A DNA stretch of 20,654 bases from a virus. The DNA lies in the IMG/VR virus record IMGVR_UViG_3300025642_000458, positions 1 through 20,654 of that record, one strand, 5' to 3'. The position numbers and the translations under genes are program-made. The notes under the pieces are model-generated. The model saw only the letters and a list, made by a program, of their open reading frames with translations. It did not search any database and was not told the origin of the DNA. Shown here piece after piece: positions 1 through 6,661 of this stretch (position 1 is its first letter; each line of letters starts with the position of its first letter).

Positions 1-285
1 TTAACCGATGTCTTTCCAGGCTCTTTCCTGCCGTTCGCGGAGCTGTTTAATTAGGTCCGCTTTGCGCCGAAATCCCCATCCGCGTAAAATCTGTTTGATC
101 CGTGCTGCTGGGTTTGGCGCTTTCAGATCGATGAGTGCTGACCTTAATCCCAAATAGCGCCCATACAGCACCGCAACCAGCTCTAGCGCCCCATTCTCCG
201 AAAAAATCCCTCGTGCGCGTTCCTGCCTATTTGAAACCGCTTTAACGGCGAGCTTATCAACCGCCCGTGCACTCCACTTGCGCAT
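1..285 (-). CDS. Hypothetical small basic protein, 94 aa
   Basis: Complete reading frame on the minus strand; its stop codon lies at the very edge of the window. I do not recognise the family. The product is rich in Arg and Lys, has a central hydrophobic helix-like stretch (ELVAVLYGRYLGL, about residues 35-47) and a basic, probably helical C-terminus (RRKADLIKQLRERQERAW). No signal peptide or membrane segment is evident. The start used is the ATG at 283-285, inside a CATATATG palindrome; no strong ribosome site precedes it, so the start is uncertain. It is transcribed away from the head operon, so the gap 286-411 is a divergent control region. In Mu, gene G and the portal and terminase genes precede the protease on the same strand, so a reversed gene here is unusual. 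A small regulator is possible, but no helix-turn-helix was identified. Confidence 0.5.
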   Translation of the reverse strand: MRKWSARAVDKLAVKAVSNRQERARGIFSENGALELVAVLYGRYLGLRSALIDLKAPNPAARIKQILRGWGFRRKADLIKQLRERQERAWKDIG

Positions 286-341
286 ATATGGCCGACAAGT
301 TAGCGTTAGCCTATTGCGAACCGAATTTGATTTGAAATCGG

Positions 342-351
342 TGTTCGAACA
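342..351. promoter_or_regulatory. Perfect 10-bp palindrome TGTTCGAACA in the divergent control region
   Basis: TGTTCGAACA reads the same on both strands. It sits between the minus-strand gene and the head operon, about 30 bp upstream of two further inverted repeats. It could be a regulator site. It does not match the alphaproteobacterial LexA pattern (GTTC repeats spaced by 7). Chance occurrence is not excluded for so short a site. Confidence 0.3.
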
Positions 352-360
352 AATCCAATT

Positions 361-393
361 CTCAAAGCCTGTTTGAGGGTCCGATTTCGGACC
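361..393 (+). promoter_or_regulatory. Tandem inverted repeats before the head operon, including palindrome copy 1
   Basis: Two inverted repeats abut. CTCAAA at 361-366 pairs with TTTGAG at 372-377 around a 5-nt loop; then GGTCCGA at 378-384 pairs with TCGGACC at 387-393 around TT. The 20 nt at 374-393 recur with one difference at 12592-12611, upstream of the tail sheath gene. The last half-site ends 19 nt before the GTG and 37 nt before the ATG of the protease gene. No T-run follows, so a terminator is unlikely; an operator or late-activator site is the better reading. No convincing -10 box was found. Confidence 0.55.
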
Positions 394-411
394 ATCGAGC
401 CATTGTGATCC

Positions 412-1404
412 GTGCTGTCTGATCGGGGCATGGACAGGATCATTGAAACCCTATCAACGGAATTGCCTCAAGGCGCACAAGCGCCGGAATGGATCGAGCT
501 TGTTCCGGCCGGAATGAATGTGACCAGGGACGGTCGCAAGATTGGCAACAATACACCCCAGGCAGCAATCCAGGCATTTGAAGCTGACCGAAGAGATATT
601 CCGGTCGATTATGAACACGCGACCGAAATTCGGCCGCCTCAAGGGCTGTCAGCGCCAGCGGTTGGATGGATTGACAAGTTGGAATTGCGCAACGGCGCTT
701 TGCATGGACGCGTTGCCTGGAACGATGAAGGCCGCCGGCAGGTTGAAGCCCGTGCATATCGATTCATCTCACCTGTTGTGCATCTTGATCCCGGCACCCG
801 CGATGTCATCCGCATATCGTCGGTTTCACTCACCAATGACCCCGCCCTTTATCTCAACGCACTATTGCGCCGCTCTGGCGAACATCAGGAGACAATCATG
901 CTCAACGCGATTGCCAAGGCACTTGGCCTCAAGGAAGACGCTACGGAAACGGAAATCCTTTCCAGAATTTCTGAAAACACAGCCAAGACCGAAATGCTCA
1001 AAAAGCAGGCGGCTCAGCCCGACGCTGCAAAATATGTACCGCGCATCGATCACGAGGCGGTGGTGCAGCAATGCAGCACGCTTCGCACGGAAAACGAAAC
1101 GCTCAAGAATGCCGAGACCGACAAGGCGATCACGCATGCGGTCGAGAAGGGCATTGCAGACGGCAAGATCATCCCGGCCACCAAAGACACCGAAATCGAA
1201 TATTGCCGGGCTGTCGGCGTCGAAAAATACACCGAGCGCCTGGCCAAGCTCGGCAAGGTCATTTCGTCCGGCGAAAGCGAAACCAGAAACGACCCGGCCA
1301 AAATCACCGGCAAGCTGGACGAACACCAGGTCGAAATGTGCAAACGAATGGGGATCTCTGAAGAGAAATACCTCGAAACGCTGAGCAAGGAAAAAGCGGC
1401 CTGA
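412..1404 (+). CDS. I: Mu-type prohead protease with scaffold domain (Mu gpI-like)
   Basis: The protein resembles the Mu gene I product, the capsid maturation protease that acts inside the prohead and then removes the scaffold. Visible family marks, counting from the GTG at 412, are EWIELVPAG at 26-34, PVDYEHAT at 64-71, YRFISPVV at 116-123 and SVSLTNDPA at 137-145. From about residue 163 the sequence becomes charged and helical with coiled-coil character, as expected for a scaffold. The GTG at 412 has a poor ribosome site; the ATG at 430 (MDRIIETLSTELP) has GGGG upstream and fits the usual N-terminus better, so 430 is my preferred start. The 3' half holds a nested in-frame start (separate entry). 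A 12-bp palindrome, GCCTGATCAGGC at 1399-1410, covers the stop codon. Catalytic residues are not assigned with certainty. It opens the head operon. Confidence 0.88.
   Translation: MLSDRGMDRIIETLSTELPQGAQAPEWIELVPAGMNVTRDGRKIGNNTPQAAIQAFEADRRDIPVDYEHATEIRPPQGLSAPAVGWIDKLELRNGALHGRVAWNDEGRRQVEARAYRFISPVVHLDPGTRDVIRISSVSLTNDPALYLNALLRRSGEHQETIMLNAIAKALGLKEDATETEILSRISENTAKTEMLKKQAAQPDAAKYVPRIDHEAVVQQCSTLRTENETLKNAETDKAITHAVEKGIADGKIIPATKDTEIEYCRAVGVEKYTERLAKLGKVISSGESETRNDPAKITGKLDEHQVEMCKRMGISEEKYLETLSKEKAA
898..1404 (+). CDS. Z: Nested capsid scaffold protein from internal start (Mu gpZ-like)
   Basis: An in-frame ATG at 898 (residue 163 of the protease, MLNAIAKALGLKED) is preceded by AGGAG at 887-891 with 6-nt spacing. 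That is a better ribosome site than either candidate start of the full-length gene. The resulting 168-aa product is the charged, helix-rich C-terminal half. Mu makes its scaffold gpZ this way within gene I, and lambda makes Nu3 within C, so a separate scaffold chain is expected here. The scaffold would fill the prohead during assembly and be degraded by the protease half. The internal ribosome site is seen in the sequence; expression is inferred. Confidence 0.7.
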   Translation: MLNAIAKALGLKEDATETEILSRISENTAKTEMLKKQAAQPDAAKYVPRIDHEAVVQQCSTLRTENETLKNAETDKAITHAVEKGIADGKIIPATKDTEIEYCRAVGVEKYTERLAKLGKVISSGESETRNDPAKITGKLDEHQVEMCKRMGISEEKYLETLSKEKAA

Positions 1405-1459
1405 TCAGGCACGCATGAAACGCCGAAGCATCGGCACTGTTTAATCAGGAGATATCATC

Positions 1460-1858
1460 ATGCTTTCAGGGCCACGCGCCACATACAATCGCATCGCAAC
1501 GTCGCTGTCTATGGCGGTCAAAGCAGGTGCCATGATCCATCAGGGCGGCATTGTTGTTGCGGAGGGTGGCTTTGCGACCAGCGGCCGCGCCGCTCTGGCA
1601 CTCACGGCAATGGGCATGGCAACCGAAACAATTGACAACACCACCGGTGCTGACGGGGATCAAAAGGTCCAGGTTGAAAAGGGCTGCTTTCTCTACGCCA
1701 ATTCGGCGGCAGACCCGGTGGGTGTTGCCTCACTCAATCAGTCCGTTTTCATCGAAGACGACGAAACCGTTTCGGCGACCGACGACGGAGGCGCGCGCTC
1801 ACCGGCCGGCGTTTGTTTTGATGTCGATGACACCGGCGTTTGGGTGCGTTTCACCTAA
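1460..1858 (+). CDS. Putative capsid decoration/cement protein (DUF2190-like)
   Basis: 132-aa protein between the protease and the major head gene, the usual place for a head decoration protein in Mu-like phages. The sequence is rich in Gly, Ala, Val and Asp with short beta-prone stretches (AGAMIHQGGIVVAEGG; KGCFLYAN; GVWVRFT at the C-terminus), as in the small beta-rich cement proteins that bind assembled capsids from outside. AGGAG at 1448-1452 places the ATG at 1460 well. No signal peptide or membrane segment is seen. The family assignment rests on size, composition and position rather than a diagnostic motif. An alternative is another minor head protein. Confidence 0.65.
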   Translation: MLSGPRATYNRIATSLSMAVKAGAMIHQGGIVVAEGGFATSGRAALALTAMGMATETIDNTTGADGDQKVQVEKGCFLYANSAADPVGVASLNQSVFIEDDETVSATDDGGARSPAGVCFDVDDTGVWVRFT

Positions 1859-1912
1859 CAGCAATCAGCCATCGGTTCACGGGATCGGCACCAGGCACAA
1901 AGGACAACCGCA

Positions 1913-2818
1913 ATGATCATCAATCGAACTAATCTCACCAATTTGAACACAGGGTTCAAGACAACTTTCATGGGCGCGTTCGGTGCTGTCGCGCTGGACT
2001 ACCAGCGTCTCGCCACCATCGTGAATTCCAGCACATCAATTGAAACCTATGCCTGGCTGGCGCAGGTGCCGCGCATGCGTGAATGGATTGGCGAGCGCTT
2101 TCACAAGAACCTTCAGAGCGATGCCTACACACTGCGCAACAAGCTCTATGAAAACACGGTGGATGTGCCGCGTATCGCAATTGAGGACGATCAGTACGGC
2201 GTTTACAATCCTGCGATTGGCATGATGGCGGAAGCCGCTGCTGAGTTGCCGGAAGAATTGATCTTTCAGGAAGCCTTGCCGGGTGGATTTGCGACGGCCT
2301 GTTTTGACGGGCAGAACTTCTTTGACCCAGATCACCCGGTTCTGAACAAGGACGGCAAGCCGGTTTCGGTTTCGAACTATACGGATGGTGCACAGCCTGC
2401 CTGGTATCTCATGGACGTGCGGCGCTCAATCAAACCGTTGATCTTTCAGGAGCGTGTCAAGCCTGAATTGATCATCCATGATGACCCGAACAGCTCAACC
2501 AGTGTTTTTGAAAAAGACGTCTATTCCTATGGCACGCGATCCCGCGGCGCAGCCGGCTATGGTTTCTGGCAGATGGCTCATGCCTCCAAAGCTGAACTGA
2601 ACGCTGCAAACTTCAAAGCGGCGCGAACAGCAATGATGAAGCTGACCGCCGATCACGGCAAGCCGCTGGGCGTTGTACCCAACCTGCTTGTTGTCAGTCC
2701 GGATCTGGAAGACGCGGCCGACGAGGTGCTGAGTGTTCAGCGCCTTGCCAACGGCCAGGACAATCCCTTGTACAAGAAAGCCGAAATTCTCGTGTCCCCA
2801 TGGATGGCTGCCGCATAA
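1913..2818 (+). CDS. T: Major head protein, Mu gpT family
   Basis: 301-aa protein of the Mu gpT major capsid family, which forms the icosahedral shell. Recognisable features are the N-terminal NRTNLTNLNTGFKTTFMGAF, the YAWLAQVPRMREWIGER block at about residues 46-62, LRNKLYENTVDVPR near 73-86, and FFDPDHPVLN near 140-149. The C-terminus (NPLYKKAEILVSPWM) is also typical. AAGGA followed by a short spacer precedes the ATG. It lies directly after the decoration gene, and a strong hairpin follows its stop (2836-2862), which suits a gene needing abundant mRNA. Length fits the family. This is one of the most secure assignments in the head block. Confidence 0.93.
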   Translation: MIINRTNLTNLNTGFKTTFMGAFGAVALDYQRLATIVNSSTSIETYAWLAQVPRMREWIGERFHKNLQSDAYTLRNKLYENTVDVPRIAIEDDQYGVYNPAIGMMAEAAAELPEELIFQEALPGGFATACFDGQNFFDPDHPVLNKDGKPVSVSNYTDGAQPAWYLMDVRRSIKPLIFQERVKPELIIHDDPNSSTSVFEKDVYSYGTRSRGAAGYGFWQMAHASKAELNAANFKAARTAMMKLTADHGKPLGVVPNLLVVSPDLEDAADEVLSVQRLANGQDNPLYKKAEILVSPWMAAA

Positions 2819-2835
2819 GCCATCCTCCTCCGGAG

Positions 2836-2862
2836 ACCGCCAGGCACTGGATGTCTGGCGGT
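2836..2862 (+). terminator. Strong hairpin downstream of the major head gene
   Basis: ACCGCCAGGCA at 2836-2846 pairs with TGTCTGGCGGT at 2852-2862 (11 bp with one G-U) around the loop CTGGA. It is followed by TCTTCC rather than a clean U-run, so it is either a leaky terminator or a 3' stabiliser of the abundant head mRNA. It begins 18 nt after the major head stop codon. The pairing is seen in the sequence; the function is inferred. Confidence 0.5.
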
Positions 2863-2929
2863 TCTTCCAAAAGAAGCACTTTGCCTGCCTCTTTTGAAAG
2901 AACCGCATCGCAAAACATGGAGTGAAACG

Positions 2930-3178
2930 ATGGCTGCACGCAAAACAGCAACCCAGCAACCGCCAGCAAATCAATCCGGCCCGTCAGAGGCTGACAGCAA
3001 ACAAGCGGAAGAGACTGAGAACGAAAGTCTCATTGTTCATGTCACCGCCAGCGCCAATCGCCGCCGCGCCGGGATCAACTTCCCCAAGGGGCAGTCCATT
3101 GCGGTCAATGTCGATGAACTGAGCGACGATCAGCAGAACGCGCTTGCTAACGATCCGGTCCTCAAGATCAGCAAATAA
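2930..3178 (+). CDS. Mu gp35-like small head-region protein
   Basis: 82-aa protein from the ATG at 2930 (MAARKTATQQ), chosen because GGAG lies 7 nt upstream; an in-frame ATG at 2894 lacks such a site. The N-terminal 40 residues are polar and probably disordered (Gln, Ser, Glu). The C-terminal half carries the gp35-type pattern: VHVTASANRRRAG, then FPKGQSIAVNVDELSDDQQNAL, then DPVLKIS. Mu gp35 and its relatives lie between the major head protein and gp36, and their exact virion role is poorly known. The position matches exactly. Two other short proteins in this window (5243-5425 and 10155-10313) show a similar beta-then-KG pattern. Confidence 0.75.
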   Translation: MAARKTATQQPPANQSGPSEADSKQAEETENESLIVHVTASANRRRAGINFPKGQSIAVNVDELSDDQQNALANDPVLKISK

Positions 3179-3200
3179 ACAAGCCGCCCAAGGCGAATTG

Positions 3201-3228
3201 GCAGGGGGCGTAATCCGGCGTCCCCTGC
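3201..3228 (+). other. Intergenic hairpin between the gp35-like and gp36-like genes
   Basis: GCAGGGG at 3201-3207 pairs with CCCCTGC at 3222-3228, and three further pairs (one G-U) extend the stem inward, leaving an 8-nt loop. No U-run follows; the next ribosome site comes within 15 nt. It is most likely an mRNA structure affecting stability or spacing rather than a terminator. Confidence 0.4.
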
Positions 3229-3249
3229 AGATCAAACATGAGGCCGCAA

Positions 3250-3690
3250 ATGTCACAATATGCAGCGATTGCAGATATGGAACGGGCGCGCGGCACGGAG
3301 CATGTGCGTAGCCTTTCCGACAAAGACAATATTGGCACGCGTGTTGACGCGGCATTGAATGAAGCCCTGGCGCGCGCATCCTCGCTGGCCGACAGCTACA
3401 TCGACAAAAAATACGAGGTTCCGCTTGGCAATCCGCCCGACTATCTGATTGCGGCCGTCATCGACATCGCAGAATACCAGCTTGCGCCTGACAGCATGAT
3501 TGGCACAGAGAACATGCGCACCCGCTATGAGGATGCGCTCAAGTTGTTCAAGGAAATCGGAAAGGGCAACGTCACGCTGGCTGGCAACAGTCCGGCCTTG
3601 AGCGGCCAGGTTGAAGGTGCAACCGGTTCAAAGGGCGTCCAGATGGTTGCGCCAGAGCGTCTGTTTACCCGCAATTCGGAAATCCTCTGA
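3250..3690 (+). CDS. Mu gp36-like protein (DUF1320), head-tail joining region
   Basis: 146-aa protein of the DUF1320/gp36 family, conserved in Mu-like phages after gp35 and thought to act at the head-tail connection. The N-terminus MSQYAAIADMERARGTEHV, the ALARASSLADSYIDKKYEVPL block (about residues 35-55) and the helical YLIAAVIDIAEYQLAPD stretch followed by RYEDALKLFKEIGKGNVTL are typical. I prefer the ATG at 3250, with TGAGG upstream, over the in-frame ATG at 3238. Its TGA shares one base with the next ATG (TGATG at 3688-3692), so translation is probably coupled to the gpG-like gene. Confidence 0.85.
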   Translation: MSQYAAIADMERARGTEHVRSLSDKDNIGTRVDAALNEALARASSLADSYIDKKYEVPLGNPPDYLIAAVIDIAEYQLAPDSMIGTENMRTRYEDALKLFKEIGKGNVTLAGNSPALSGQVEGATGSKGVQMVAPERLFTRNSEIL

Positions 3691-4160
3691 TGGCTGTTCG
3701 CATCATAGTCTCAGGTGAGGAAGAGGCCGCCCGTGTCATCGGCAGAATTGCCGAACCGGATCGACATGCTTTCCTGGATGGTCTTGGCGGACTTGTTGTG
3801 TCGCAATCGCAACGGCGCATTCGATCCGAGAAAGCCGCTCCGGACGGGACGCCCTGGAAGCCCAACGCCGAAGGCACGTCCATCCTTTTTCGTTCAGGTG
3901 CTCTTGATGACAGCCTGCACCATGAAGTGCGCGGGAACGAAGTCGAAGCCGGCAGCAATCTGATCTATGCGGGTATTCATCAGGACGGCGGTAGCATTGA
4001 ACCTATAACCGCCAATGCGTTGGCGTTTTCGGTTGGTGGCCAATTTGTCCTGGCAAAAAAAGTCACCATGCCGCAAAGGCAATATCTGGGCATATCTCCG
4101 GCCAATGAGGCTGAGATTATCAGCTTTGCCGAAGACTTTATTGTGCGAGGTTTGCAATAG
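3690..4160 (+). CDS. G: Virion morphogenesis protein, Mu gpG / P2 gpS family
   Basis: 156-aa protein of the gpG/gpS tail-completion family (Phage_tail_S), which helps make tails able to join heads. Diagnostic blocks are PDGTPWKPN at 51-59, LFRSGALDDSL at 66-76 and YAGIHQDGG at 93-101. The C-terminus MPQRQYLGISPANEAEI also fits (RxFLG-like, then helical). It starts at the ATG overlapping the previous stop and ends in TAG overlapping the next GTG, so it lies within a tightly coupled run. In Mu the equivalent gene G lies before the protease; here it sits between gp36 and gp37, a rearranged order. Confidence 0.88.
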   Translation: MAVRIIVSGEEEAARVIGRIAEPDRHAFLDGLGGLVVSQSQRRIRSEKAAPDGTPWKPNAEGTSILFRSGALDDSLHHEVRGNEVEAGSNLIYAGIHQDGGSIEPITANALAFSVGGQFVLAKKVTMPQRQYLGISPANEAEIISFAEDFIVRGLQ

Positions 4161-4702
4161 TGCTGACCACGCTTAGAAGCCGCTTCATAGATCATTTGAA
4201 GGCCGCTCATTTAGACTTTCGCGACATCAAGGCGCATTACGGCCGGCTTGAAGAAAGCGAGATCGAAAAAATCTCCGCGCAGACACCGGCCGCGCGTGTC
4301 GGGCTTTGGGGCAGGATCGCGACTGAGATTGTCGCCGATGGCCAGATTGTTATCCGGCCGGGGTTTGCCATTGCCGTGATCACCAAATCCACCGACCTGA
4401 TCCGCAGTCATGATGAAGCCATGCGGCTTTCAACTGATGTGGTGGCCGGCCTTGGGTCTTTTATTCCAGGCGCTCCGAACAGCGAAAACGCTATCGAGGC
4501 TTTGCCTGGTGTTGGCTTGGTTGAAAACATCTCACTGGATATTTCAAACAGCAATGCGCTGGAAGCAAAAGGCATCGCCTTGTGGGGTGTTCTTTGCAAC
4601 GTGCCAATCCGTATAGGTCTATCGTTGGCAAGCCAGGAGGCGGCCGGTCTCTATGACATCGAATGGCCAACCGGATTTGAAAACCCGGAGGATGCGCTAT
4701 GA
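4160..4702 (+). CDS. Mu gp37-like protein (DUF1834-type), joining region
   Basis: 180-aa protein starting with GTG at 4160, which overlaps the preceding TAG by one base (TAGTG). Length, position after gp36 and gpG, and the general layout (N-terminal helix LRSRFIDHLKAAH, then a mixed alpha/beta body) match the gp37/DUF1834 proteins of Mu-like phages. Those are thought to be tail-terminator or joining proteins. No single motif is decisive, so the family call is tentative. The 3' end overlaps the spike gene by ATGA at 4699-4702, implying translational coupling. A P2 gpR-like tail-completion role is an alternative. Confidence 0.55.
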   Translation: MLTTLRSRFIDHLKAAHLDFRDIKAHYGRLEESEIEKISAQTPAARVGLWGRIATEIVADGQIVIRPGFAIAVITKSTDLIRSHDEAMRLSTDVVAGLGSFIPGAPNSENAIEALPGVGLVENISLDISNSNALEAKGIALWGVLCNVPIRIGLSLASQEAAGLYDIEWPTGFENPEDAL

Positions 4703-5232
4703 ACGCACGCATCGAACGGCATCTGGTCAAACAGGCCATTGAAATTCGCGAGTTGAAACGCCGGTTATTGAACACGGTGCGCGAAGGAAAGGTCGTCGAG
4801 CATAGCACCGAGGATCCGCGGTTGATCAAAGTCGATATCGGCCCCGAAGGCCAGCCGGTCAACACGCCCTGGATTGAATGGTCCGAACGGGCGGGGGCCG
4901 TCAAAACCTACGGCCGCCCGTCACTTGGCGAGCGGGTTCTTGTCAGCTCGCCAGATGGTGAGCTTGGCACAGCATCGCGTGCCATTGCGGGCGGGTTTTC
5001 CTCAGACAATGAAAGCCCTGCAGGCCAGGATGGCGAATTGTTGATGACAATCGGCGGCAGTTCATTCCGGTTTCACGCGGACGGGCTGGAGTTAACCGGC
5101 AAGCTCGAGGTCCACGGCGATGTCAAGGCGAATGATGGTGTCTTCGAACACGAAGCCAAAAACGTCGGGAATGATCACAAGCACACTGAAGTGATGAAGG
5201 GCGGCGCTGTCACCGGCCCGCCAGAAGGTTAG
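4699..5232 (+). CDS. V: Baseplate spike / baseplate assembly protein V (P2 gpV)
   Basis: 177-aa homologue of P2 gpV, the trimeric membrane-piercing spike at the centre of the contractile-tail baseplate. The N-terminal half is OB-fold-like (VREGKVVEHSTEDPRLIKVDIG, then WIEWSERAG, RPSLGERVLVSSPDGELG). A repetitive beta segment follows (FRFHADGLELTGKLEVHGDVKANDG). The tip has NDHKHTEVMKGG, with a His-X-His motif at residues 160 and 162; in P2 such a motif on each chain coordinates iron at the needle apex. It is somewhat shorter than P2 gpV (about 211 aa). It opens the P2-ordered tail block and overlaps the previous gene by ATGA. Its stop TAG is followed at once by the ribosome site of the next small gene. 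Confidence 0.93.
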   Translation: MNARIERHLVKQAIEIRELKRRLLNTVREGKVVEHSTEDPRLIKVDIGPEGQPVNTPWIEWSERAGAVKTYGRPSLGERVLVSSPDGELGTASRAIAGGFSSDNESPAGQDGELLMTIGGSSFRFHADGLELTGKLEVHGDVKANDGVFEHEAKNVGNDHKHTEVMKGGAVTGPPEG

Positions 5233-5242
5233 GAGTAGGACC

Positions 5243-5425
5243 ATGAAATTTGAAGTCACAGGCAACAATTGGCCTCGCCGCAAGCCGCTTGCGAAAGGCG
5301 CGATTGTTGAACTTACCGAACGGGCTGCGCGCCACGCATTGATTGATGGTGACATCATGCCGGCAACCAACGTCAAATCGGATTTGGGCAGCAAGCCGGC
5401 ACAGACAAAAAAGGCGGGAAAGTAA
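5243..5425 (+). CDS. Small hypothetical protein between spike and W
   Basis: 60-aa protein (MKFEVTGNNWPRRKPLAKG...) with an excellent ribosome site, TAGGAGTAGGA, immediately before the ATG. I do not recognise a family with confidence. The N-terminal half looks like a short beta-rich domain (FEVTG; KGAIVELTERAARHAL) and the tail is basic and probably disordered (KPAQTKKAGK). The pattern resembles the C-terminal half of the gp35-like protein at 2930-3178. The gene is wedged between the spike and gpW genes and is therefore likely a minor virion or assembly protein. No membrane segment is seen, so it is not an obvious holin. Confidence 0.6.
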   Translation: MKFEVTGNNWPRRKPLAKGAIVELTERAARHALIDGDIMPATNVKSDLGSKPAQTKKAGK

Positions 5426-5426
5426 C

Positions 5427-5804
5427 ATGCTGGCGCCGCGTGGCTTTGACCGCAAGACATTCGCAGTGGTGGAAGGTTGGCCCTATGTGGAAAGCCTGCT
5501 TGCCGATGCGTTGTCAACGCGTAAGGCAACGCGGGTCCTGGCGCGCCGCTATGGCGGTGATATTCCGGCCTATGTGGATGCGCCGGGTAACGTCGAAACC
5601 ATTCTGGCGACACTTTCTGACGTTGCCATGGCCTGTGATCAAATCCGAGATCTGGAAACAGGAGAGGCCGTTGTCCGGTTTGTCTCAGCGCAGGATGTCG
5701 GAGCGGACCGGCGTGGTCGTTACGCTCTGAGCCTGACCTTTGATTATCTGCCCGAAGAGACACAAAACACAATTGCGCTTGATCGTTTGGAGGTGGCCGC
5801 ATGA
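5427..5804 (+). CDS. W: Baseplate wedge protein W (GPW/gp25 family)
   Basis: 125-aa homologue of P2 gpW / T4 gp25, a baseplate wedge protein that links the hub to the first sheath ring. The ATG at 5427 was chosen because it lies just after the previous stop, with GGGAA upstream; the frame is open further 5' but overlaps the preceding gene. Family features include ESLLADALSTRKATRVLARRYGGDIPAYVDAP (in T4 and P2 proteins a LPxR/G-S-x-P-x-L-like stretch) and the C-terminal beta strand RRGRYALSLTFDYLPE. It overlaps gpJ by ATGA at 5801-5804, so the two are probably translationally coupled, as in P2. Confidence 0.85.
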   Translation: MLAPRGFDRKTFAVVEGWPYVESLLADALSTRKATRVLARRYGGDIPAYVDAPGNVETILATLSDVAMACDQIRDLETGEAVVRFVSAQDVGADRRGRYALSLTFDYLPEETQNTIALDRLEVAA

Positions 5805-6661
5805 GCAACGTTGTTGATCTTTCACGCCTGCCGCAACCAACTATCGTTCATGCGCTCGATTGGGATGGTGAGGTGACAGCGTTCATCGCTCGCCTGAAAA
5901 CCCAATTGCCGGAATGGGCGGGCGTCTTTGAAAGCGACAGTTTCATCAAGGCTGCCCGCACCTGGGCTTATCGGCTGACGCTCGAACAGCAATCTCACAA
6001 CCAGGATGCCCGCGCTATTCTCCTGGCTTATGCAGCCGGTGCCGATCTCGATCACCTTGCGGAAAGCTTCTACAGCTTTGCCAATATCGCTCGTGCAACT
6101 GGCGAGAGTGATGCGAGCTTTCGTGATCGCATCCAGTTGGCACCGGAAGCATTTTCGTCTGCCGGCACGCTTGGCGGTTATGCGTTCCATGCTCGCGCTA
6201 TTGACCCAATTGCAATTCCCTATGTCGATGTGTGGTTTCCGCAGCCCGGTTTCGCACAAGTTGCGGTACAAGCAGCTGATGGCATAGACGATGAAGCGGC
6301 GGCCATTTTGTTGGATGCCGTGCGGGAAAAACTGAACAAAGACGAACACAAAAATTCGGACATCCTGACGATCAGCCGGGTGGAGCGCGTTGATGTGTTT
6401 GTGCGTGCTGTGATCCATGTGGCGCGCGGTCCGGATGCCGGGCTTGTCGTTGCGGCCGCCAACGCCGGACTGGGCAAGCTCGAAGCAATCATTTCACGCC
6501 CGCGCCAGGTGCTGTCGGTTTCTGCCCTGGCGAACGCGCTGCATAGCGATGCGGCCATCCGTGTTCTCGTTGAAATGCCTGTGGACGAAGTCGCCACAGG
6601 CGAAGGCCAGGCGATCCGCATTGCTGCCCGCGACATCCGCGCGGAGATAGCCAATGTTTGA
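5801..6661 (+). CDS. J: Baseplate assembly protein J (P2 gpJ)
   Basis: 286-aa homologue of P2 gpJ (Baseplate_J family), which forms the outer wedge of the baseplate. Characteristic blocks are the LAYAAGADLDHLA motif at about residues 75-87, followed by ESDASFRDRIQLAPEAFSSAG at about 102-122, which is nearly a family signature, and GGYAFHARAIDP just after. The C-terminal half has the expected repeated beta-alpha layout (VRAVIHVARGPDAG; VEMPVDEVATGEGQA). It overlaps W upstream (ATGA) and the gpI gene downstream by 8 bases. Length is close to P2 gpJ (about 302 aa). Confidence 0.93.
   Translation: MSNVVDLSRLPQPTIVHALDWDGEVTAFIARLKTQLPEWAGVFESDSFIKAARTWAYRLTLEQQSHNQDARAILLAYAAGADLDHLAESFYSFANIARATGESDASFRDRIQLAPEAFSSAGTLGGYAFHARAIDPIAIPYVDVWFPQPGFAQVAVQAADGIDDEAAAILLDAVREKLNKDEHKNSDILTISRVERVDVFVRAVIHVARGPDAGLVVAAANAGLGKLEAIISRPRQVLSVSALANALHSDAAIRVLVEMPVDEVATGEGQAIRIAARDIRAEIANV

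Noticed and set aside
318-346. GAAC...GTTC pair as an alphaproteobacterial LexA box
   Set aside because: Spacing and orientation do not match the known GTTC-N7-GTTC pattern.
542-1384. A 280-codon open frame inside the protease gene
   Set aside because: Highly Arg/Ser/Pro-rich translation typical of a shifted frame; the protease/scaffold frame explains the region and has family motifs.
5243-5425. Small gene as a holin
   Set aside because: No hydrophobic membrane segment; the product is polar with a basic tail.
5092-5808. A 238-codon minus-strand open frame opposite V, the small gene and W
   Set aside because: It lies opposite three well-supported + strand genes, shows no family features and has no ribosome site.
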